Source: Streptomyces violascens
GTDB lineage: Bacteria > Actinomycetota > Actinomycetes > Streptomycetales > Streptomycetaceae
Direction: 5' to 3'
Length of the DNA stretch: 64,000 nucleotides
NCBI RefSeq assembly: GCF_014649955.1
Contig: NZ_BMUA01000024.1
Location: forward strand, 1 to 64,000
Below the pieces are notes generated by a model. It ran no database searches. It was not told the origin of the DNA and worked only from the letters and a program-made list of their open reading frames with translations. How positions within the stretch are numbered: the stretch's first letter is position 1; the number at the start of each line of letters is the position of its first letter. The position numbers and the translations under genes were made by a program. Positions 1-16,651 of this stretch are shown in pieces.

Positions 1-10188
<10,188 letters not shown>

Positions 10189-10202
10189 AGCAATCCCCTA
10201 GC

Positions 10203-10394
10203 GTCTCGTGATCCGGATCATGTCAATGTGCGTCGTTATGACGGTTTCTTCATGCTGGTCTGGACGAGGCGGAGCTTCGCGAGGATCTCCTGCGCGAACG
10301 CGGTCCATGTGAACGGATGCGCGTCCGCGGCGACCGCGCACGCGGCGACGGACAAGTAGAGCGGCCATAGGTTCCACCAAAAGGATCACGAGAC
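10203..10394. mobile_element. Relic of an IS630-like insertion sequence with 12-bp inverted ends (MITE-like)
   Basis: The 12-mer GTCTCGTGATCC at 10203-10214 is the exact reverse complement of GGATCACGAGAC at 10383-10394. Between them, on the minus strand, lies a reading frame ending at a stop 22 bp inside the left end, with a C-terminal peptide resembling IS630-family transposases. The layout (inverted ends, transposase C-terminus just inside one end, about 190 bp in all) suggests an internally deleted copy. No clear TA target duplication is visible at the edges. The element ends 14 bp before the NRPS start codon, so the NRPS Shine-Dalgarno lies just outside it and any older promoter has been displaced. 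Confidence 0.55.
10236..10319 (-). pseudogene. C-terminal transposase fragment (IS630-like)
   Basis: Read leftward this frame ends in HPFTWTAFAQEILAKLRLVQ followed by TSMKKPS and a TAA stop at 10238-10236. The HPF-W-T-x(3)-EIL pattern is what I recall from the C-termini of actinobacterial IS630-family transposases (PFxWTKTADEIL and similar). Upstream in the same frame, to about 10380, the sequence is not recognisable and a stop precedes it, so no N-terminal or DDE catalytic part remains. The family assignment rests on this short motif and its placement inside inverted ends. Confidence 0.45.
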
Positions 10395-10486
10395 ACCAGC
10401 GAGGTCACCGAGTACACGCTGCCGATCGTCGGCGACGGCACTGACAGGCAACTGACATGCGTTGAGGGTCTGTTGGGGCGGGAGAC

Positions 10487-10535
10487 ATCAACGCCCTGCG
10501 CCCCTGGAGGAACTCCAGGGGCGCAGGGCGTTGAT
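10487..10535. terminator. Perfect 22-bp stem, 5-nt loop
   Basis: Arms 10487-10508 and 10514-10535 are exact reverse complements around GGAAC. It lies between the end of the leftward MMPL gene and the IS relic upstream of the NRPS, so it should stop leftward MMPL transcripts and insulate the NRPS promoter region. There is no U-tract, as is usual in Streptomyces. Confidence 0.7.
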
Positions 10536-10558
10536 CGCGCTGATGGACCCGACGGGAA

Positions 10559-10594
10559 GGCGCCGGACCGGCGGGGGATGTCCGGTCCGGCGCC
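10559..10594. terminator. Hairpin directly after the MMPL stop codon
   Basis: GGCGCCGGACC at 10559-10569 pairs with GGTCCGGCGCC at 10584-10594 around a 14-nt loop, 19 bp beyond the MMPL stop. With the next hairpin it forms a tandem terminator. Confidence 0.6.
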
Positions 10595-10613
10595 CGTCTG
10601 CGGGACTCGGCGG

Positions 10614-12845
10614 CTACCGCCGGAGGTGGGCCACGGGGCCGGTGACCGGAAGGTCGTGGTGCTCAGCCGCGGCTCCCTGGGCCTGGGCGCGGCGCATCTT
10701 GCGGGACGGCCACCAGGTGGCGTTGCCGAGCAGGATCAGGGCCGCGGGCAGGATCATGACGCGGATGATGAAGGCGTCCAGGAGGACCGCCACCGCGAGG
10801 CTGAAGCCGATCTGCTTCATCTCGGCCAGGTGCAGGAACATGAAGCTCGCGAACACCGTCACCATCACGACCGCCGCGCTGGTGACCACCTTGGCCGAGT
10901 GCCCGATCCCGTCGATCACCGCCTGCCGGGTCGGCACTCCCTTCAGCGCCGCTTCCTTGATCCGGCTGACCACGAAGACCTGGTAGTCCATCGAGAGACC
11001 GAACAGGATCACGAAGAGGAACAGCGGTACACGGGAGCCGATGGCGCTGGTGGCACTCTCGTCGAAGCCGAACAGGGTCGAGGCGAGCCCCCACTGGAAG
11101 AAGACGACGACCAGGCCGAACGCGGCGGCGACCGAGAGCAGGTTGAGCAGCACGCCGATCAGTCCGATGACCGCCGAGCCGAAGACGAGCACCGTCATGA
11201 TGAAGGTCAGCAGGAGCAGGAACCCCACGACGACGGGCAGCTTGTCGTTCTGGTGGGCCATGTAGTCGACGTCGACCGCAACCGGGCCGTCCACGCCGTA
11301 CTCCACGCCCTTCAACTTGCCGACTGTCTCCGGGAGATAGGTCGTGCGCAGGTGATCCAGCGAGCCGGACGCCTGCGGCGAGCTGAGCTTGTAGGGCACG
11401 GACAGCGTCATCACGCTGACCGTTCCGTCGGCCGAAGTCTTCACCTTCGGCGTGCTCTTGGAGAACATCGGGTCGGCCTTGGCGCGGCCGGCCAGGTCCT
11501 GCAGCGCCGAACGCACCTGGTCGGTCTGGCCCGCGTCGCCCCGTACCACCACCCAGTGCTCAGCCCTCAGGTCCGGGAAGGCGTCGTTGAGCCGGTCGTA
11601 CGTCTGCATCTCCGGGATGGCCCGGGAGTGGGTGTCCTTGTTCAGTACCCGCAGCTGCATGCCGAGCGCGGGCGCGGCGAGGCCGAGCATGACGACCACC
11701 GACACGATCAGCGTGGCCACCGGGTGGTTGCGCGCGGGGCTCAGGAGCAATGTCCACGCCCGGCCGGTCGACTCCGGCTTACGGCGCCGGGGCGTCTTGC
11801 CCCGCGCGGCCGCACGGGCGGCCCGCTTGTCCAGCCGTCGGCCGATCTTGACCAGCAGAGCGGGCAGTACGGTCACCGAGCTGACCATGGCCACGAAGAC
11901 GACCACGATGGTGCCCACGGCCAGTGAGGAGAAGATGATGTCGGTGGCGAGGAACAGGGTGGCCGTGGAGAGGATGACCGCGAGGCCCGAGACCACGATC
12001 GCCCGGCCCGAGGTCGCCGCGGCGATCCCCACCAGCGCCTCGGGGCTGAGCCGTCCGCCCGCCCTGTCCCGTTCCTCGCGCTCGCGCTTGAGGTAGAAGA
12101 GCGTGTAGTCGACCCCGACGGCCATGCCGATCAGCAGGATGACATTGGTTCCGACACCCGCGTCGGGCACCACGTGGGAGACCACCATGGACAGACCGAC
12201 GGCGGCCATGATCGACGAGACGGCGAGGAGCAGCGGCACGCCGACCATGACCAGCGAGCCGAAGACGACCAGCAGCGTGATGAGGGTGACCGGGAAGGTG
12301 ATCATCTCCGAGGTCGCCAGGTCGGCGCTGCGCTGCTTGTTGAGGCCCTTGCTGACCGAGGCATCACCCGTCTCCTCGACGACCAGGTCCGGATGGGCCT
12401 TCTGCACCTGCGTCGTCTGCTCGAGAAGCGGGTCGACGTGGTCCTTGGCCTCCAGCTTGACGCCCTTCATGGTCACTTCGACCATGAGCATCCTGCCGTT
12501 CTCCGACCGGGCCGCGGGAGCCACGCCGAGAACCTCGGGGAGCTTCTTCATGCGGTCCGTGAGGTCCTGTGCGACCGCCTCGGCCTTCGCCTGATCCAGC
12601 GCACCGGACTTGGCGCTGATCATGATCTGCTCGGCCGGCTTGTGCTGCAGGCCCTCCTGCGTGGCGATGGCCTCGGCCCGGCCGGACTCGCCCACCCGGT
12701 AGTCCTTCGCCACGGCGTTGTGCGTGCCGACCGACATGCCGACGGCCAGACACAGCACGACGAACGCGAACCACCCGGCGATGGCCCGCCCAGGGTGTAA
12801 GGCGCTCCAGCTCGCCACCCTCACGGTGATCGGCTGCTTCTCCAC
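10614..12845 (-). CDS. MMPL/RND-family membrane exporter
   Basis: A 743-residue proton-driven exporter of the MMPL type. There is one N-terminal transmembrane segment (about 20-42), a first extracytoplasmic domain (about 45-185), a bundle of five or six segments with the GMAVGVDYTLFYLKRE signature, a cytoplasmic basic loop (about 335-365), another segment, a second extracytoplasmic domain, and a final bundle with GLSMDYQVFVVSRIKE. Start is GTG at 12845 with AAGGAG 9 nt upstream. It lies between the NRPS and the Asp-oxygenase/A-domain pair, so export of the peptide is a reasonable guess. MMPL proteins move lipids, lipopeptides and other hydrophobic compounds, so the substrate cannot be read from sequence. 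Confidence 0.9.
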   Translation of the reverse strand: MEKQPITVRVASWSALHPGRAIAGWFAFVVLCLAVGMSVGTHNAVAKDYRVGESGRAEAIATQEGLQHKPAEQIMISAKSGALDQAKAEAVAQDLTDRMKKLPEVLGVAPAARSENGRMLMVEVTMKGVKLEAKDHVDPLLEQTTQVQKAHPDLVVEETGDASVSKGLNKQRSADLATSEMITFPVTLITLLVVFGSLVMVGVPLLLAVSSIMAAVGLSMVVSHVVPDAGVGTNVILLIGMAVGVDYTLFYLKREREERDRAGGRLSPEALVGIAAATSGRAIVVSGLAVILSTATLFLATDIIFSSLAVGTIVVVFVAMVSSVTVLPALLVKIGRRLDKRAARAAARGKTPRRRKPESTGRAWTLLLSPARNHPVATLIVSVVVMLGLAAPALGMQLRVLNKDTHSRAIPEMQTYDRLNDAFPDLRAEHWVVVRGDAGQTDQVRSALQDLAGRAKADPMFSKSTPKVKTSADGTVSVMTLSVPYKLSSPQASGSLDHLRTTYLPETVGKLKGVEYGVDGPVAVDVDYMAHQNDKLPVVVGFLLLLTFIMTVLVFGSAVIGLIGVLLNLLSVAAAFGLVVVFFQWGLASTLFGFDESATSAIGSRVPLFLFVILFGLSMDYQVFVVSRIKEAALKGVPTRQAVIDGIGHSAKVVTSAAVVMVTVFASFMFLHLAEMKQIGFSLAVAVLLDAFIIRVMILPAALILLGNATWWPSRKMRRAQAQGAAAEHHDLPVTGPVAHLRR

Positions 12846-13219
12846 GGTCCCAGCTCCTTACATGGCATGGTCGAAACTCCGACCCAACGGGTGTAAGAAG
12901 AGAATGACGGGTGCAGGTGTGAGCCGTCAACCGTAAGCCGACTCATCTATGGAATGGGATGGGGCGGAGACGCGGAAGGTATGACCCCAGTCGCCGGTCC
13001 GGCCGCGGCACGAAGCCGTCTCCGCGAGTGGAAGGGGGGAGATGACCAGCGCGTACGTGCCGTGGATGTCGCTGACCCAGTCGCACTGGTGGCTGCCGAA
13101 ACCCACGGGAAGCACGTCGAGATCCGGGAAGCGGCGGGCGATGACCGGCGCCGTGATGCGGCACGCGCGGGGCAACTGTAGGGGCGGGCAGGCCCGTTGA
13201 GCCATACGAGTACGTGGAT
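12846..13219. other. Intergenic region without a convincing gene
   Basis: This 374-bp stretch lies between the divergent MMPL gene and the small rightward genes. Short frames exist on both strands but show neither a ribosome-binding site nor recognisable protein sequence. It should hold the promoters of both directions; no clear -35/-10 pair stood out. Confidence 0.5.
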
Positions 13220-13330
13220 ATGATCCTCGCGCCCGCGCAGGAGATTCAGGCCGCGGCGTCGGACGGAGCGGGTTCCGGAGGGGGCGTGGACCCGCAGCAA
13301 CTCAACGAACCAAAGGGGAAGCGCACATGA
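13220..13330 (+). CDS. Possible 36-residue leader-like ORF coupled to the next gene
   Basis: ATG at 13220 opens a 36-codon frame whose TGA (13328-13330) overlaps the ATG of the next gene as ATGA, the usual sign of translational coupling. The peptide begins MILAPAQEIQAAASDG, is glycine/serine-rich in the middle and ends KGKRT. A GTG 6 nt earlier is an alternative start. No good Shine-Dalgarno precedes it and I do not recognise the peptide. Confidence 0.3.
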   Translation: MILAPAQEIQAAASDGAGSGGGVDPQQLNEPKGKRT

Positions 13331-13560
13331 CCGGCGCTGTCATCGCCATCACCATCGTCCTGATTCTCGTGGGCGGCATCACGACGAGCGTCGTCGCCTA
13401 CTTCAGACTGCAGCGCCATCGCGCTGACGCCGTGGTCGTGGCCGAGTACCACAGGCTGGCCGAGGAAGCGGCGGCCAACCAGGCGGTGGTGCAGGAGCAG
13501 TTGGCCCGCCTTGGAGCTCGTGTCAAGGCCGTCGAGAGCCTGTTGCGCAGCGTCGACTAG
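13327..13560 (+). CDS. Small single-pass membrane protein with a coiled-coil tail
   Basis: A 77-residue protein of unknown function. Residues 4-25 form one hydrophobic segment (AVIAITIVLILVGGITTSVV). The rest is charged and helical, with alanine/glutamate-rich heptad-like sequence (about 38-76) suggesting a cytoplasmic coiled coil. A purine-rich AAGGGGAAG lies 6 nt before the ATG at 13327. It stands upstream of the oxygenase with 268 bp between them; membership in the peptide cluster is not shown. I see no homology that gives a function. Confidence 0.7.
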   Translation: MTGAVIAITIVLILVGGITTSVVAYFRLQRHRADAVVVAEYHRLAEEAAANQAVVQEQLARLGARVKAVESLLRSVD

Positions 13561-13828
13561 CCGCCCCGTCTCGTGGTTCTCCCGGGCTGGCCTGTGAGTT
13601 TCGCCCGGAACTTAAGGACGTGGCCGGGGTGTCCGGCCCTGCCTAGGCTCGCCCGTGTTCCCCACTGAGCACCCGGACCACGTCTGTTGACGACGTACGA
13701 ATGGAAGCCGAACCCAGTCCCAAGGTGCCGCCGCGCTCCCGGCGTGTACCACTTTCGTCGGGCGTACCGCAGCGGCCTCGGACGAGGCAGCGGCTCGTTT
13801 GCGACCACGAGAGGAAGGGATGTCCAGG

Positions 13829-14818
13829 ATGTTCGGTCCTGACGTCAGCTTCGACCACGAGAGCTACCCTCCCACGGTCCGGTGCCTGGCGCCGGGCCTC
13901 GCTGCCGAGGTCTGGGCGGCCAAATACCGCTCCGCCATCGAGGAACTGCTGGCGGAGCACGGAGCGATTCTGCTGCGCGGCTTCGGCATCGACCACGCGA
14001 ATGCGTTCGACGCCCTGGCCGCCTCCCTGGTCAGCACGTTGTACGGAGACTACGGCGACCTTCCCCACGAGAAGGACGCCGATCGCGTCTACAAGTCGAC
14101 TCCCTATCCGGCAGAGCAGGCGATCCTCTTCCACCACGAGAGCTCGCACATGCCGCAGTGGCCCAGCCGCCAGTTCTTCTGCTGCATCCAGCCGGCGAGC
14201 GGCGGCGGGGCGACCCCCATCGTCGACGGCCGCAAGGTGTGGGCCGCCCTCCCCGACGACCTGCGCCAACGGTTCGAAGAACGCGGCATCCGATACGTAC
14301 GCAACTTCATCCCGGGGGTCGACGTCGGCTGGGAGAAGATGTTCGACACCACCGACCGGGCCGAGGTCGAAGAGCGCTGCCGGGCCCAGGACGTGGAGTG
14401 CACGTGGCTGCCCGGCGGGGTGCTGCGGACCCAGCAGCTCGCCCCGGCCGTGATCCGCCACCCCGGCACCGGCGAACAGGTCTTCTTCAACCAGCTGTTC
14501 CTGCACCACACTGCCTGCCTCGAGCCCTCGGACCGAGAGGTGATGCGCTCGCTGTTCGGCGACGACGAGGCCGCGTATCCGCGCAGCGCCTCGTTCGGCG
14601 ATGGCTCGCCCATCGACGACGCCACGGTCGCCCGGCTCCGGTCGGTCTACGACGAACTCGCCCAGCGGTTCGTATGGGAGCAGGGGGACGTCGTGGTCAT
14701 CGACAACATGCTCGTCTCGCACGGCCGCGACCCGTTCGAGGGCGATCGGAAGATCATCGTGGCGATGGGCGACATGGTCGCCCGCGCCGACCTGTCCGTC
14801 GGGTCGGCGGCCCGCTGA
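13829..14818 (+). CDS. TauD/SyrP-like Fe(II)/2-oxoglutarate-dependent oxygenase, probable aspartyl beta-hydroxylase
   Basis: A 329-residue member of the TauD/clavaminate-synthase-like family, which uses Fe(II), O2 and 2-oxoglutarate. Metal ligands are visible: the HxE motif as His102/Glu104 in FHHESSH, and the distal His near 298 in VSHGRDPFEGDRK, followed by the 2-oxoglutarate-binding Arg near 307. Family members in NRPS clusters, such as SyrP of syringomycin, hydroxylate carrier-bound Asp. The next gene is a stand-alone A domain with an Asp pocket, so beta-hydroxylation of Asp is the likely role. Start choice: GAGGAAGGG at 13811-13819 ends 9 nt before ATG 13829 but abuts the in-frame ATG 13820, so 13829 is preferred. 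The product could instead act on another residue. Confidence 0.85.
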   Translation: MFGPDVSFDHESYPPTVRCLAPGLAAEVWAAKYRSAIEELLAEHGAILLRGFGIDHANAFDALAASLVSTLYGDYGDLPHEKDADRVYKSTPYPAEQAILFHHESSHMPQWPSRQFFCCIQPASGGGATPIVDGRKVWAALPDDLRQRFEERGIRYVRNFIPGVDVGWEKMFDTTDRAEVEERCRAQDVECTWLPGGVLRTQQLAPAVIRHPGTGEQVFFNQLFLHHTACLEPSDREVMRSLFGDDEAAYPRSASFGDGSPIDDATVARLRSVYDELAQRFVWEQGDVVVIDNMLVSHGRDPFEGDRKIIVAMGDMVARADLSVGSAAR

Positions 14819-14823
14819 CCGGC

Positions 14824-14859
14824 CCCTGTCCGCCGGGCGGAGCCGCCCGGCGGACAGGG
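14824..14859. terminator. 17-bp perfect hairpin between oxygenase and A-domain genes
   Basis: Arms 14824-14840 and 14843-14859 are exact reverse complements with a 2-nt centre. It starts 6 bp after the oxygenase stop codon, so it may uncouple or attenuate expression of the downstream A-domain gene. Confidence 0.65.
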
Positions 14860-14978
14860 CGATGTCCTGCCGGGGACGACTTCCGCCCCCGGCCGAACGA
14901 GCGGCCCGTCTCCGGCCCCGGCCCCCAGCTGCCGGACGGGGCGTGACGTCCGCCGCTCAGCGAGCAGAAGGAGCAGCG

Positions 14979-16532
14979 ATGGCTTCATTCCGGCAACACC
15001 CCAGCTCAGTGGCCGGCGTGGTGCGCACGGTAGAGGACGACTCGGTGGTGCGGATCGTGCGCCGGCACGCGATGCTACGGCCGGACGCCGTGGCCGTTCA
15101 GTCCGGCAGGTCCCTCACCACCTACGGGCAGTTGTGGCACCGCGCGCTCGTCGTGGCCGCCGCCCTGGAGGAAGCCGGTGTCGGCCCCGGCGACCGGGTC
15201 GCTCTGTGGGCCGAACGGACCGCGGGCGTGACGGCCGCCGCCCTCGGCGTGATGGTGCTCGGCGCCGCCTATGTGCCCATCGACCCGACGCACCCGGGTG
15301 AGCGGACCGGAGCCGTCATCGCCGGCTCCCGGCCGGCCGCCCTGGTCCACGACGGCGCTGCCGGGCTGCCCGCGCCAGGCCTGCCCGCCGTCGATGTGAG
15401 CACGCTCGCCGACCTCCCGGTCCCGCCGGAACGGACGCTGCCGCGGGCCGAGGACATCGCGTACGTCGTCTTCACCTCCGGGTCGACCGGCACTCCCAAG
15501 GGAGTCATGGTCGCGCACGGCTCGCTGGCCAACTATGTGTCGTGGTGCGGCTCGATCGTCGGGACCGATGGCATCGGCAGCCCGCTCTTCGCCAGCCTGG
15601 GCTTCGACCTGGCGATGACCTCGCTGTGGGTACCGCTCGCTCAGGGGCGCCGGGTGGTGACCGTGGCCGGCCCATGGGACCAGGCCACGCTGTTCGACTC
15701 CCGCAACGACAAGTACACCTTCATCAAGCTGACCCCGTCGCACGCCCGCTTCTTCGACGTGCTGGAGACACCGCCCCGCTACGACCGGGCGACCGGGCTG
15801 CTGATGTTCGGCGGCGAGGGTCTCGACCCGGCACTGATCACCGCTCTCGGGTCGCGGATCGACGGGGTGCGGCTGGTCAATCACTACGGCCCGACCGAGA
15901 CCACGATCGGCTGCTGCGCCTACCCCTTCGACAACGCCCGCCTTCCGTCGACCCCGACGGTGCCCATCGGTGTGCCGGCCTGGAACACCCGGGCCTATGT
16001 GGTCGACGAGCAGCTGCGGCCGGTGGCACCGGGGCAGCCCGGCGAGCTGGTGATCGCCGGGCGTGCGGTCGCCGCCGGTTACATCGGGGAGCAGGGCTTC
16101 GGCGAGAAGTTCATCGACGAGGCGGACCTCGGCGGCGGTCCCGGCCGCGCCTACCGCACCGGAGACGTGGTCGAGCTGCTCCCCGAGCAGACGCTGCTCT
16201 ATCTCGGGCGCCGGGACGACCAGTTGAAGGTCAACGGGCATCGGGTCGAGCTGGGTGAGCTGCGCCATCATGTGCTCGCGGTGCCGGGAGTGGCGGACGC
16301 GGCCTTCGACATCAGCCGCGGACCGGTGGACAGCCTGGAGCTGTTCGTGCGGCCGGGACAGCAGGTGAGCGACCGGGAGGCCCTTGCCGAGATGGTGCAC
16401 AAGTCCCTTGCCTCGGCGCTCCCTTCCGCCCTGGTGCCGCAATCCGTACGGGTCGTCCGGGAGATCGTGTTCAACGCCAACGGCAAGTGTGACGTCGTGG
16501 CGACGCGGCGGCTGGCGGAGGAGTCCGGCTGA
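14979..16532 (+). CDS. Stand-alone NRPS adenylation domain, predicted aspartate-specific
   Basis: A 517-residue A domain that activates an amino acid with ATP and passes it to a carrier protein. Core motifs are complete: FTSGSTGTPKG (A3), FDLAMTS (A4), NHYGPTET (A5), GELVIAG (A6), YRTGD (A7), GRRDDQLKVNGHRVELGE (A8), NANGKCD (A10, catalytic Lys). Pocket residues read D-L-T-K-M-G-H-I-G-K, one position from the classical Asp code DLTKVGHIGK. No carrier, condensation or thioesterase domain is attached, so it must load a T domain in trans; the T domain behind the degenerate A domain of the nearby NRPS is the obvious candidate. Start is ATG at 14979 with AGAAGGAG 5 nt upstream. Confidence 0.93.
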   Translation: MASFRQHPSSVAGVVRTVEDDSVVRIVRRHAMLRPDAVAVQSGRSLTTYGQLWHRALVVAAALEEAGVGPGDRVALWAERTAGVTAAALGVMVLGAAYVPIDPTHPGERTGAVIAGSRPAALVHDGAAGLPAPGLPAVDVSTLADLPVPPERTLPRAEDIAYVVFTSGSTGTPKGVMVAHGSLANYVSWCGSIVGTDGIGSPLFASLGFDLAMTSLWVPLAQGRRVVTVAGPWDQATLFDSRNDKYTFIKLTPSHARFFDVLETPPRYDRATGLLMFGGEGLDPALITALGSRIDGVRLVNHYGPTETTIGCCAYPFDNARLPSTPTVPIGVPAWNTRAYVVDEQLRPVAPGQPGELVIAGRAVAAGYIGEQGFGEKFIDEADLGGGPGRAYRTGDVVELLPEQTLLYLGRRDDQLKVNGHRVELGELRHHVLAVPGVADAAFDISRGPVDSLELFVRPGQQVSDREALAEMVHKSLASALPSALVPQSVRVVREIVFNANGKCDVVATRRLAEESG

Positions 16533-16557
16533 CGGGCTCGAACCGTCCTGGCGTGTC

Positions 16558-16586
16558 GAACGGCCCCCGCGATGCGGGGGCCGTTC
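16558..16586. terminator. 13-bp perfect hairpin, convergent terminator
   Basis: GAACGGCCCCCGC (16558-16570) pairs exactly with 16574-16586 around GAT. It lies between the rightward A-domain gene and the leftward permease gene and could serve both. Confidence 0.8.
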
Positions 16587-16651
16587 CGCGCTGCGCCGGC
16601 ACGGGGCCGCGCCGCCGGGCGCGTGCCGCACACCCGGCGGCGCAGGCTGGT

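Noticed and set aside
10198-10389. Leftward 63-codon frame upstream of the NRPS as an MbtH-like gene
   Set aside because: No MbtH motifs (NxExQxSxWP, PxGW). The stretch is better explained as an IS relic in another frame.
12927-13205. Leftward 92-codon frame between the MMPL and small-protein genes
   Set aside because: No ribosome-binding site, no recognisable protein, and the overlapping frames of similar length are equally plausible.
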